Below, in pieces: positions 16,050 to 24,987 of a stretch of DNA of 48,140 nucleotides (the first letter of the stretch is position 1; each line of letters opens with the position of its first letter). A program made the translations under genes and the position numbers. The stretch lies in NCBI GenBank assembly GCA_013152325.1, contig JAADGN010000154.1, positions 1 through 48,140 on the forward strand. The letters run 5' to 3'. Under the pieces are notes generated by a model. That model was not told the origin of the DNA. It saw only the letters and a program-made list of their open reading frames with translations, and searched no databases. The stretch comes from Chloroflexota bacterium. Its GTDB lineage: Bacteria > Chloroflexota > Anaerolineae > Anaerolineales > Villigracilaceae.

Positions 16050-16517
16050 ATGAGAACAGGGACAGGGAATATCGAGCCTATGTTTTACGGGCAATACACA
16101 ATTCCGTTTAGCAACAAAAAAGTCCTTACTTTGCCAGAAGCTTTTGCCAGTAGCTTAGGCGGGGATGTTTTTGTTACCCAGGGGATCGATCGCAATTTAC
16201 TGATCATGCCCGAAAGTACATTTACCGAGTTGTATCGGCGCGTCATAGCGATGAACATTGCCGATCCGTTAGCTCGCTTGCTGCAGAGATTGTTCTTGGG
16301 AAATGCCATACTTGCCAATCTGAATCAATCGCGGCAAATGGAGTTGTCGGAGCGTTTGTGCGAATATGCCGAATTATCTGACGAGAATGTTATTTTGGTT
16401 GGACAAGGAGACTATTTTGAAGTTTGGTCTCGTTCTCATTGGGAGAAACAAAATACCGACCTGCAGGATGCCAAAACGAACGCGGATCGCTTTGCCTCTC
16501 TGGACCTAAGTTTTTAG
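16050..16517 (+). CDS. MraZ-like double-AbrB-fold DNA-binding protein
   Basis: The 155-residue protein resembles MraZ over its whole length. The first SpoVT-AbrB half has FYGQYTIPFSNKKVLTLPEA then VFVTQGIDRNLLIMPESTF. The second has NQSRQMELSERLCEYAELSD then VILVGQGDYFEVWSRSHWE, close to the MraZ pattern of two copies ending in EIWS-x-x-x-W. MraZ is normally single-copy at the head of the division/cell-wall cluster, where it represses its own operon. Here it heads an ATPase/TPR/ParB run, so it is a paralogue with another target, probably this operon. The ATG at 16050 is chosen for the GGAG upstream; a TTG at 16035 is possible. The ATPase gene follows after 13 bases. Confidence 0.78.
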   Translation: MRTGTGNIEPMFYGQYTIPFSNKKVLTLPEAFASSLGGDVFVTQGIDRNLLIMPESTFTELYRRVIAMNIADPLARLLQRLFLGNAILANLNQSRQMELSERLCEYAELSDENVILVGQGDYFEVWSRSHWEKQNTDLQDAKTNADRFASLDLSF

Positions 16518-16530
16518 CAGGATATAACAC

Positions 16531-17790
16531 ATGATAGATTATCTGGACTACGAACAAGCACAAGATTTCAATCGAGCCTGGCTCAACTTTGAGCTGGATC
16601 TGCCTCTACGGCCGACGTCTGACGGTCAGGCCAATCCATTTTATGTGAATCGGCTCGGCAACCCCCTGGCGGAGTTGAGAGACGCTCTGCTGGCGCCATT
16701 TTATAAGCCTCCGAAATTTTTCTTTTCCGGGCATCGGGGTTGCGGGAAGTCAACCGAACTGCTTCACTTGTTGGGGGATCCGGAAATCCAGAAGAAATAC
16801 TGGCCGATCAATTTCAGTATCCGTCAGGATGCGGACATCATCGACCTGGATTTTCGCGATGTGCTGCTCGCCATTGGCGGACGCCTGTTCCGCGAATATC
16901 GGCAGGCGGGTGGGGAATTGCCAGACCAACTGCTTAGAGAACTCGATAGCTGGAAGGGAAAAGTCGAACAAGAGGTCGAAACGATCGTAGACGGACGCAT
17001 GTCAGGGGAGATCGGCGCCGGGATCGACGCATTTTTCGCCAACGCTGGGCTGCGCATGAAATTGGAACCAGCAACACGGGTGGAGATCCGCCAGACCTTC
17101 GAAAAAGATATTACCGGGTTGATCGCGGTCATTAATGCAATCGCTTCCGCAATTTACGCCAAAGAGCGACGCTTCCCCTTGGTCTTGATCGATGACATGG
17201 ACAAACCGGAACTGGAAAAAGCCCGCGCCATATTCCACGATCGCCGCGAGATCATGACTCAACCGAACTGTGCCATTGTCTATACGGTTTCCAGCGCATT
17301 GTTTTACAGCAAAGAATTCGATGCCATTCGCGACCAAGCCATTTTCTTGTCCAACATCAATCTTTACAGTCAATCAAATGAAGATATTTCTCAAGCCGGG
17401 TATGACACGCTCAGAGAATTTATCGACTTGCGGATGGCGCCTTCCCTGATTGATGATGAGGCGCTGGACTTGGCGATCCAGTATAGCGGTGGGGTTTTCA
17501 GGGAAATGGCCCGCATTATGCGGACATCCATTGGACGTGCTCGCCGTCGCAACGCACCGCAGATCGAAATCGAGGATATTGAGTGGTCCGCGACCGAGAT
17601 CCGCAATGAATATCGCCGCATCCTTGATAAGGAAGATATCAAACTTCTGCGAACGATCCACAAAACAAAACGATTGGAATATGTCGACCGCCTGCGCCCC
17701 TTGTTGCAGCTGTTGGCTATTTTGGAATACCGTGACGGCGAAAACTGGTGTGACATCCACCCCGTGTTAAGGAAATTGATCAATGGCTAG
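16531..17790 (+). CDS. P-loop ATPase of the TPR/ParB run
   Basis: The 419-residue protein has Walker A GHRGCGKST (residues 67-75), a Walker B strand LVLIDDMD (D221-D222) and a sensor-like strand CAIVYTVSSALFYS, so it is an AAA+/STAND-type ATPase. The region after about 285 is helical (REFIDLRMAPSLIDDEALDL, GGVFREMARIMRTSIGRARR), like the lid and winged-helix part of such enzymes. No membrane segment is seen. The gene overlaps the following TPR gene by eight bases, which implies coupled synthesis of ATPase and TPR protein. The TPR protein's Walker-less N-terminal domain is a candidate binding partner; that is inference. AGGA precedes the ATG. Confidence 0.78.
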   Translation: MIDYLDYEQAQDFNRAWLNFELDLPLRPTSDGQANPFYVNRLGNPLAELRDALLAPFYKPPKFFFSGHRGCGKSTELLHLLGDPEIQKKYWPINFSIRQDADIIDLDFRDVLLAIGGRLFREYRQAGGELPDQLLRELDSWKGKVEQEVETIVDGRMSGEIGAGIDAFFANAGLRMKLEPATRVEIRQTFEKDITGLIAVINAIASAIYAKERRFPLVLIDDMDKPELEKARAIFHDRREIMTQPNCAIVYTVSSALFYSKEFDAIRDQAIFLSNINLYSQSNEDISQAGYDTLREFIDLRMAPSLIDDEALDLAIQYSGGVFREMARIMRTSIGRARRRNAPQIEIEDIEWSATEIRNEYRRILDKEDIKLLRTIHKTKRLEYVDRLRPLLQLLAILEYRDGENWCDIHPVLRKLING

Positions 17791-19930
17791 GCAAGCTGCG
17801 GCCCCAGCGTCTTTCGAAGTTCAGTTGGACAAGCTCTCTAAAGAGCTTGATCTTTCTGCGCGCTGGGGAATGCCTTCCATATTGTTGGCAGTTTACGAAG
17901 ACACCGTTACCGGCGCAAAGGCTGTTTCCGAATTGGAAGCACGCCTGACTCGGCAAGGACAATATGTTTGTCACATTACGCCGGACATCGAAGGGAAGAA
18001 CAATATTATTGCCGAGATCACGCGCAATAATCATTGGGATAAGACCGTTTTCTTCATTATGCACTTGGGGTGCAGCACAGAGGAAAACATCTATGAAACG
18101 TTCAACGCACACAGTGACTTCTTCGTGAACAATCGCATCCGCGTTGTTTACTGGTTAACAAAGTCGGATTTGATTGACTATGTTCAGTATTCGCCCGAGT
18201 ATCTATTTTTCCAGCACAAACTTATCGAATTTTCTTCTTCTCCCGGATGGGAACACGTTCTGCCGCGCATCGTCAAACGGACTCGGCATAATTTTGACGG
18301 ATCAAAAGCCGGTAAAGCTCAAAACCTGGAAGAGATTCCGTTGGCCGACCTGCTTTCCCTGGACATCCGTGACGACTTGGGCGGGCTGATCAAACGAGCC
18401 CATTTACTCATCAAGCTGGGCATCTTTTATTTGCGTCAAAAGGATCACCCCAGGGCTTTGCGGTTCCTTGCCAAAGTGGTTGAGGTTGCAAAGATCACCG
18501 GGAATGAGCAATTTTCCGCCGCAAGCCAGATCGCATTTGCATTAGCCCAGACGGAACTGGACCAGTATGACGATGCAGTGCTGACACAGAAGAAAATTGC
18601 ATCGGTCGTTGTTCCCAAGACCAGTGATACCTGGAATAATCTCGCGAGGCTATATTTCACCTTGTTCATGTTTGGCGAATCCATGTCCGCGTATCAAACT
18701 GCGCTTTCAATTTCCCACGACAATCCTATTAGTTGGCAAGGTCTTGGCGAAGTCTATCTTCAGTTCGGCCAACTCGAAAAAGCAATCGATGCTTTCCATA
18801 AGGCGATCTTGGCAGCGCCTAATTTTGCCTGCGCCTGGAAGGGGCTGGGAAAGGCATATACAGTCGCGGGCAACCACCCCAAAGCCGTTGAATGCTACAC
18901 AAAATCTCTCGAGATCGATTACCGCCAAGCCAGTGTTTGGTATGAAGTAGGCAATATTGCAAAAGACGATGTCGCGCAAACCGCCATCCAGTATGCACTT
19001 GAGTTAGACCAGACACAAGCCCTTGCCTGGAACCTGCTTGGCAACATCAATTACCGCGCCAAAAAATTCAATAAGGCGATTAGAGCCTATTACAAAGCGA
19101 TCCAACTTAAAGATGATTTTGGCTGGCCATACGCCAATATGGCCTTGATCTATGCCCAGCGAAAACAATATAAAAATGCGATCCTGCTATACATCAAAAG
19201 CATCCAGCTCTTTCAAAATGACCTGGAAAAAGCCAATGCCCTGTACAAACTGGGAAACGTCTATCGAGACTCGGGCAAGTATGGCAATGCCATAGGCGCT
19301 TATCGGGAAGCGAGCAAACTCCACAAAGAAAGCAATCTGTTCGACAAAAGTCTTCTTGCCCCCGGCCCGTTTAGGGATGGGATTTCAGCATCGACGGACG
19401 ATGAGCATCCCCCGGAAGAAAACAAACCCGACGATAAGCCTGCTGAGGGGCCTGATGCATCTACCCCTGTTCAGGTCGCTGCAGGCGCGCAACAGGGAAA
19501 AGCCAACAGGAATGCCATGCTGCGCAAAGTCTTGGCAACGAACAAAAAAGCGGGCAATGTGGGTTATTGGTTGGAGCTAGGCTCGTTCTATGTGCGCAAC
19601 CGCATGTATGAGTTGGCGAAAGATGCCTTCTTGATCGCGACTGAACTCGATCCAAACAATGGCTGGCCTTACTACAACCTGGCGTTGGCGAACACGGTCA
19701 ACGGCCTCTACAGGGACGCAGTCCCCCTTTACGAGAAAAGCATTCGCCTGTTTGACAAAAGGAAAGACAAAGCCTTGTCGTGGAACCAGTTGGGAAATGT
19801 TTATCGTCGGCTGAATGAGCCATCTTTGGCGGTGGCAGCTTATGAGCAAGCACGTATCCTCGATCCCCAAAAGTCATCGATTGTTTCTCGCGCTCGCTTG
19901 AGCCTGATAGGTAATTGCTATGCAAAATAA
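17783..19930 (+). CDS. Long TPR protein with the shared N-terminal domain
   Basis: Residues 1-175 of this 715-residue protein repeat the N-terminal domain of the TPR protein encoded at 11540 (here GMPSILLAVYEDT, NNIIAEI, HSDFFVNNRIRVVYWLTKSD). They have no Walker A. About ten TPR units follow (residues 190-530), with Asn-rich A helices such as WNNLARLY, WQGLGEVY and WNLLGNIN. A charged Asp/Glu/Pro linker (about 530-590) leads to a last triple-TPR cassette (595-700). It contains two of the seven copies of the shared cassette. It overlaps the ATPase gene by eight bases and the next TPR gene by eleven. It should be a cytosolic scaffold; the partner is unknown. Confidence 0.78.
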   Translation: MARQAAAPASFEVQLDKLSKELDLSARWGMPSILLAVYEDTVTGAKAVSELEARLTRQGQYVCHITPDIEGKNNIIAEITRNNHWDKTVFFIMHLGCSTEENIYETFNAHSDFFVNNRIRVVYWLTKSDLIDYVQYSPEYLFFQHKLIEFSSSPGWEHVLPRIVKRTRHNFDGSKAGKAQNLEEIPLADLLSLDIRDDLGGLIKRAHLLIKLGIFYLRQKDHPRALRFLAKVVEVAKITGNEQFSAASQIAFALAQTELDQYDDAVLTQKKIASVVVPKTSDTWNNLARLYFTLFMFGESMSAYQTALSISHDNPISWQGLGEVYLQFGQLEKAIDAFHKAILAAPNFACAWKGLGKAYTVAGNHPKAVECYTKSLEIDYRQASVWYEVGNIAKDDVAQTAIQYALELDQTQALAWNLLGNINYRAKKFNKAIRAYYKAIQLKDDFGWPYANMALIYAQRKQYKNAILLYIKSIQLFQNDLEKANALYKLGNVYRDSGKYGNAIGAYREASKLHKESNLFDKSLLAPGPFRDGISASTDDEHPPEENKPDDKPAEGPDASTPVQVAAGAQQGKANRNAMLRKVLATNKKAGNVGYWLELGSFYVRNRMYELAKDAFLIATELDPNNGWPYYNLALANTVNGLYRDAVPLYEKSIRLFDKRKDKALSWNQLGNVYRRLNEPSLAVAAYEQARILDPQKSSIVSRARLSLIGNCYAK

Positions 19931-20966
19931 AAAATCTGTACAAACAAGCGAGTTGCAAAAACTTGCTGAGATCTACAAGTCTCTCATCCAGAAGCAGCAA
20001 GCAATGCAGGTGTCGCAAGATTACATTTTCTTTTGGATTCGGCTTGGCAGATTTCTGCAGAAGCAAGGACGACTAAAAGACGCGATCGACGCCTATCAAC
20101 AGGCCATTGCTCTGTCTCCCAGAAACATTTATCTTCTCAATGAGCTGGGAAATGCATATTGCCAGGCCGGCCATTATGGAGATGCGATGCAAGCCTATTT
20201 CCAGGCGATCAGCATCGATTCCGGCTTCGGATGGTCATACAGCAATTTGGCTTTAGCGCTAGCCGGGAGGGGCGAATATCGAGAAGCCGAACTGTTGCTG
20301 CTCAAAAGCGTTGATCTGCTTAGCGGAAACAAAGCAAAGGCGCTCGCCTGGAATCGCTTGGGCAATTTGTATCGGCAGATGTGCCAATACGCCGACGCAT
20401 CTCAAGCCTATCAAAAAGCAGATCAACTCAACCCTCGTGTTCTCAAGGATTTGGAGCAGTTCCAGCAGAGCAGTTTTAGCCTGATCGACAGTTTTATAAA
20501 CATGCTGCCCACAGACATGTTCCGCGCGTTACACGGTCTAACCGATGAAGATGTGACATCAGAGCATTTATTCCATGACCCTACACTGGCAGAGCTGTGG
20601 AATGAACTCGGGAACATTTATTTCTACCAAGGATTTTATGAACAAGCCTTGAAAGCCTATCGTCAGGCGGTCATGATAGATGATGGTTTTGGGTGTTCAT
20701 ATGCAAACCTTGCGTTAGTGTATGCACAGAAGGGAGATTATGAAAAATCGATACAACTATACAAGCAGAGCATTCAATTGTTCGTAGGAAGCCCTTACAA
20801 AGAAACCCTTTCAATTCGACTTGGGAATCTGTACCTGGCATCAGGTGATTACTACAATGCCCTGATGGCTTATGAACAGGCAAATCTTTCGCCGAGCGAG
20901 CAACAAAAAAGTATGTGGCAAGGGCATCCAATTAGTCTATTTAGTCAACCTCAGGTTCTATTCTAG
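19920..20966 (+). CDS. TPR protein with two shared cassettes
   Basis: The 348-residue protein is built almost wholly of TPRs in two cassettes: about residues 65-180 (NELGNAYCQAGHYGDAMQAY, FGWSYSNLALALAGRGEY, WNRLGNLYRQMCQYADAS) and 222-330 (WNELGNIYFYQGFYEQALKA, FGCSYANLALVYAQKGDYEK). A short helical spacer separates them. The N-terminal 40 residues are basic and helical. No membrane segment is seen. The ATG lies inside the end of the previous gene and the next gene starts 14 bases after its stop, so the run is one transcript. It probably binds partners of the same system; function unknown. Confidence 0.75.
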   Translation: MQNKKSVQTSELQKLAEIYKSLIQKQQAMQVSQDYIFFWIRLGRFLQKQGRLKDAIDAYQQAIALSPRNIYLLNELGNAYCQAGHYGDAMQAYFQAISIDSGFGWSYSNLALALAGRGEYREAELLLLKSVDLLSGNKAKALAWNRLGNLYRQMCQYADASQAYQKADQLNPRVLKDLEQFQQSSFSLIDSFINMLPTDMFRALHGLTDEDVTSEHLFHDPTLAELWNELGNIYFYQGFYEQALKAYRQAVMIDDGFGCSYANLALVYAQKGDYEKSIQLYKQSIQLFVGSPYKETLSIRLGNLYLASGDYYNALMAYEQANLSPSEQQKSMWQGHPISLFSQPQVLF

Positions 20967-20980
20967 GATAGGAGATAAAA

Positions 20981-22750
20981 ATGAGTGAGCATCAACTGTG
21001 GAACGAATTAGGAAATATCTATCTTAATTCAGGAGCTTTCTCGCAAGCGATCAAAGCTTACGACAAAGCAATCGAAATCGCTCCTGAATTTGGCTGGGCC
21101 TACAGCAATATGGCCCTGGCCTATATGCGGCTGGGTGAACCCGAGAAATCGATCCCCTACTATCAACGCAGCATTGAATTGCTGGATGATTTCAGCGATA
21201 AAGCGGTTTCGTGGCACCGCTTGGGCAATTCGTATCAGGTTATGGATGATACAAAAAACGCCATCCTCGCTTTCCAGCGCTCTGTGGAGTTGGATCCGGA
21301 TAACGCGGCTTATCGGGATGATCTGGCTGTTGCCATGGCGGAATACGCCTACGAGGCGGATGAAGAGGAAGAGCAGGCAGAAGCAGAAACGGCAGCGGTC
21401 GTGGAAGACGTCGCTCTACCGGATGAAGATGAAGCCGATACACCGGATGAAGCCGACACAATGGAAGCAAGCCCCGACGTCGAGGAAGAGGCAGAAGACG
21501 TTCCGACAAAAAACGAGTTCACATCCTGGCTCGAGCAGACCATCGAAAAACTCAGCGCCAAAGCTTTCGAGAAAAAATCGGCCGCCTTTGAAGATGCGCC
21601 GATCGTCTTCCCCAAAGACGTTGAGCCGGAGGATATCATCGCCAAATTGATGGCTGTGGTGGAAAGACAGACCACGGAAGCAGAGGCTGCTGTCGATGAA
21701 AAGGATGATGCCGAACCCGCAGCGGAAGTTGTGGAGTCCGACGTTGCAGCACAAGCCGAACCTGTCGCCGAAGTTGAAACCGAGCCTGAAGCAGAGAGCG
21801 AAGTTGTCGCACTCGCAGAGGCAGATGATGAAGTTGCAGAGCGCGAATTGACCGTCGAAGAAGTAGTTGCAGCCGCGAAAGAAGAAGATGAAGAAGAGCT
21901 TGAACAGCCAGAAGCCGCCGACGAGGCAATTCCTCCTGTGCCGGCAGCAATTGCCAAGGATTTGATCCCTGTTCTGGATACCGTGGAAGATGACGAACTG
22001 GACGCCAACGTCGACAATCTGATGAACGAATTGTCGAAGGAGATGGCCTTCGACGAAGACGAGCAGGTTGACGATGACGTCGAACAGGATGCCTTGCCCG
22101 CGCTGGAAGACGATGCGTTCGAGGACAATGAGCTGGAAAAAGAATTCGAAGAGGACAAGGAAGAGCTCGAGCCCGCCGCGCTGGACGAGGAAGACATCGA
22201 AGACAAGGAAGAAGACTTCGAGGACAACATCGACGAAGACGACGATGACCGCATCATCTCCGAGCTCAAGAAAGAAGAAGTTGCCGCAGCCCTTGCGTCA
22301 GCCGAGAAATTCATCTCTGGCAATGGGCACAAAAGCAAAGGCAACGGAAACGGCAATGGCAAAGACCTCAGCATGAGTACCGCCAAGGTCTGGGTTGAAC
22401 TGGGCAACGTATTCTTCACGGAAGGCATTTTCGAGGGCGCATTGATCGCCTATGAAAAAGCCATCGAATTGGATCCGGAATTTGGTCTGGCGTTGAACAA
22501 TTTGGCCTTGCTGCACGTCCGCAACGGCGAATATCTTCGGGCTGTTGAGTTGTACCGCAAGAGCCTTGAGCTGCTCGAAAACGGCACCGATCAGGCCATC
22601 TCCTGGAACAACCTGGGCAACACCTATCGCGTCCTGAAAGAATACGAGCAGGCTGAGCAAGCCTACCGCAAGGCCGACGAGTTGGATACCGAAAAAGTCA
22701 CAGTGGAAAACTGGACGCGCTACGGACTGCTGAAAACCCTGCGCTCTTAG
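20981..22750 (+). CDS. TPR protein with a long acidic linker
   Basis: This 589-residue protein opens MSEHQLWNELGNIY with a triple-TPR cassette (residues 5-115). A stretch of some 340 residues follows (about 120-460) made mostly of Glu, Asp, Ala and Val with few hydrophobic positions, surely disordered and very acidic. A second cassette (466-575, VWVELGNVFFTEGIFEGALI then WNNLGNTYRVLKEYEQAEQA) ends it. Such dumbbell shapes fit a flexible tether between two binding modules. GGAGAT precedes the ATG. The next gene begins with a related MSEH start, suggesting that the two arose by duplication. Function unknown. Confidence 0.75.
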   Translation: MSEHQLWNELGNIYLNSGAFSQAIKAYDKAIEIAPEFGWAYSNMALAYMRLGEPEKSIPYYQRSIELLDDFSDKAVSWHRLGNSYQVMDDTKNAILAFQRSVELDPDNAAYRDDLAVAMAEYAYEADEEEEQAEAETAAVVEDVALPDEDEADTPDEADTMEASPDVEEEAEDVPTKNEFTSWLEQTIEKLSAKAFEKKSAAFEDAPIVFPKDVEPEDIIAKLMAVVERQTTEAEAAVDEKDDAEPAAEVVESDVAAQAEPVAEVETEPEAESEVVALAEADDEVAERELTVEEVVAAAKEEDEEELEQPEAADEAIPPVPAAIAKDLIPVLDTVEDDELDANVDNLMNELSKEMAFDEDEQVDDDVEQDALPALEDDAFEDNELEKEFEEDKEELEPAALDEEDIEDKEEDFEDNIDEDDDDRIISELKKEEVAAALASAEKFISGNGHKSKGNGNGNGKDLSMSTAKVWVELGNVFFTEGIFEGALIAYEKAIELDPEFGLALNNLALLHVRNGEYLRAVELYRKSLELLENGTDQAISWNNLGNTYRVLKEYEQAEQAYRKADELDTEKVTVENWTRYGLLKTLRS

Positions 22751-22770
22751 TATGCAGAAAGAGAGGCGCA

Positions 22771-24924
22771 ATGAGTGAACATATCATCTGGAACGAGATT
22801 GGCACCCTTTATTTCAATACGGGCGCTTACGCCCAAGCAACGAAAGCATATCAGCGAGCCATCGAGCTGGGTGGTGATTTCAGCGCCGCGATGCAGAACC
22901 TAGCGTTGACCTACGTACAAGAAGGCGAGCTGGCCAAAGCCGTGCCAATTTACAAAAAAGCCCTCGAGCTCATCCCTCAAGACAAGGATAAAGCTGACAT
23001 CTGGCATCAACTTGGCGATATCTACTCCCAGTTACAAGATCGCGAAAATGCATTGCGGGCCTATAAAATGGCCGCTGAGATTGCGCCAGATTACCAGCAA
23101 TTCGTCGAAGATTTTGCTCGTGCGGGAAACGCCATCGAGAAAGAGCCGCCTTCGGAAAATGATGGCGCATCGCCCGCTCCAGTATCCGCGTTGGATGACT
23201 GGCATGTCGTTGACCCAAAAACCGCCGAGACGGCCGAAACGTTCATTGCCGGGACAACGGACAAGCTTCGCAATGAGGGGGATGAGCCTGTGGCCGGGAA
23301 CGATGATCCGCCCATGGACGAAATCCCGGCCGCGCGCGTGGACGAGGAGTCTGCTCCCGTTGTTTCTGCAGATTCCCGTCCCGTCGCGGACGGCCTGTTC
23401 CAGATCAACATTGAGCAGATATACGCCAACCCGGCGCAACCCCGTCTGCGCGTGGACGTGCAGCAGCTGGTCGAGTCGATCCGTGAATACGGCATTATCC
23501 AGCCGTTGATCGTTACCCCCGGCGACCAGCCCGGCCGCTACATCCTCGTCTCTGGTGAACGACGGCTGGAAGCCGCCCGTCAGGTTGGGCTGGACACGGT
23601 CCCAGCCATCGTCCGGGAAATTGACGAACAGCAGCGCCTGGAATTGGCCCTGATCGAAAATGTGCAGCGGCAGAATCTGTCGCTGCTCGAACAGGCGGAC
23701 GCCTACGCCCAACTGAAGAGCGAGTTTGGCTTGTCCCCCGATCAGATCGCCAAACGGATGGGGAAAAGCAGCGTCGCAGTGACCAATTTGCTCCGTTTAT
23801 TGAAGTTGCCGGAGAAGGTCAGGCGCGCGCTGGATGCAGGCCGCATTGACGAAGAACATGCCCGCGCCTTGTTCCTGCTGCCGGACGAAAAGACACAGAA
23901 AGAAGTGCTGCAGCGCATCCTGGACGAAGACTTGTCCGTGCGAAAAACGGAAGCGCTGGTCCGCGAATTGCTCATCCAGGTCATCGAAGAAAATGATCAG
24001 CCGGAGCCCGAAGCGGACGAGCCTGTGCTCGAGCGTGTTCCCGAGACGCAAGTTGTCGAGGCGGACACGGCAGTCTTAGCAAAGGACATTGACGATGTGA
24101 CCATCGCCGCAGCATCCGACGATGCGCCGATTGCAACGCCACCTGACGATGAAGGCTTGGAAGATGAGCTTGCCGAAGACTTTATCCCCGGGCAAGAGAC
24201 CGTTGTGGCTGCCGAAGACCAACAGGAAATGGAAGCTGCTCCCGCGAAAGAAGATGCCCCGCAACCGGTCGCCGAAGGTGTGCAGGAGGATGCGGCGGAC
24301 ACCTTGCCGATCCCGTCATTGCCGCAGACGGTCAACTTTGACGACCCCCAGCAGCACCTGACGGATGAACAGGTTCGCAACCGGATCGCCACCTTCAAGC
24401 GGGTAACGGAAGTCAACCCAAACAACGACAAAGCCTGGGGAAAATTGGGCAATCATTATGCCCACTTGGGCGAGGATGAAAACGCCATCGAAGCCTATCT
24501 GCGGGCAATCGACCTGGCTCCGAACATCGATGACTACCACTATCAATTAGGACAAGTCTATATCTCCCAACGACGCTTCGAAGACGCGGCCAAAGAACTG
24601 GAACAAGTTGTCGTACTGAACGAAAAGAACGTTTTTGCACATTGCGCCCTGGCCAGTTGTTACCGCCATTTGGAGATGGACGACAAAGCGCAAGAGCATA
24701 TTGAAATCGTTGCGCCGGTCATGGAGTATGAAAAAGCCTACAATCAAGCCTGCTTTGAAGCAATTCGCGGCAACGTGATCCGCTCGATCGAGTTGTTGCG
24801 TACCGCGCTGAGACTGGAGCAAACAACCATTGAGCAGATCCGATGCGATTCGGATTTCGATTTTATTCGCGAGGAAGCGGTGTTCAACGAGTTGATGAGC
24901 GAAAGCGTCTCAGTTGGCCAGTAA
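22771..24924 (+). CDS. TPR-ParB-TPR fusion protein
   Basis: The 717-residue protein has a triple-TPR cassette (residues 5-115), an acidic linker, then a complete ParB/Noc core at about 209-400. ParB signatures are QIYANPAQPR (motif C1), GERRLEAARQ (262-271, C2) and LALIENVQRQNLS (E296-R300, C3), which bind CTP in known ParB clamps. The helix-turn-helix is LSPDQIAKRMGKSSVAVTNL (about 320). A second acidic linker (400-525) leads to more TPRs (about 531-680) and a short tail. The usual ParB dimerisation domain is replaced by the TPR part. No ParA is adjacent. It may load onto a parS-like DNA site and recruit the TPR partners; that is inference. A strong terminator follows. Confidence 0.85.
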   Translation: MSEHIIWNEIGTLYFNTGAYAQATKAYQRAIELGGDFSAAMQNLALTYVQEGELAKAVPIYKKALELIPQDKDKADIWHQLGDIYSQLQDRENALRAYKMAAEIAPDYQQFVEDFARAGNAIEKEPPSENDGASPAPVSALDDWHVVDPKTAETAETFIAGTTDKLRNEGDEPVAGNDDPPMDEIPAARVDEESAPVVSADSRPVADGLFQINIEQIYANPAQPRLRVDVQQLVESIREYGIIQPLIVTPGDQPGRYILVSGERRLEAARQVGLDTVPAIVREIDEQQRLELALIENVQRQNLSLLEQADAYAQLKSEFGLSPDQIAKRMGKSSVAVTNLLRLLKLPEKVRRALDAGRIDEEHARALFLLPDEKTQKEVLQRILDEDLSVRKTEALVRELLIQVIEENDQPEPEADEPVLERVPETQVVEADTAVLAKDIDDVTIAAASDDAPIATPPDDEGLEDELAEDFIPGQETVVAAEDQQEMEAAPAKEDAPQPVAEGVQEDAADTLPIPSLPQTVNFDDPQQHLTDEQVRNRIATFKRVTEVNPNNDKAWGKLGNHYAHLGEDENAIEAYLRAIDLAPNIDDYHYQLGQVYISQRRFEDAAKELEQVVVLNEKNVFAHCALASCYRHLEMDDKAQEHIEIVAPVMEYEKAYNQACFEAIRGNVIRSIELLRTALRLEQTTIEQIRCDSDFDFIREEAVFNELMSESVSVGQ

Positions 24925-24958
24925 CTACGGAGAGACTGATGCTCACCTCTCCTTAGGG

Positions 24959-24987
24959 AAAAGCCCTCCACCGTGAGGGCTTTTTTT
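24959..24987 (+). terminator. Terminator of the MraZ-ATPase-TPR-ParB run
   Basis: AAAAGCCCTC (24959-24968) pairs with GAGGGCTTTT (24975-24984) around a six-base loop, followed by more T. Confidence 0.92.

Noticed and set aside
21349-22428. Ser/Ala-rich minus-strand frame of 359 residues
   Set aside because: Complement of the acidic Glu/Asp linker; the TPR frame on the plus strand continues on both sides.
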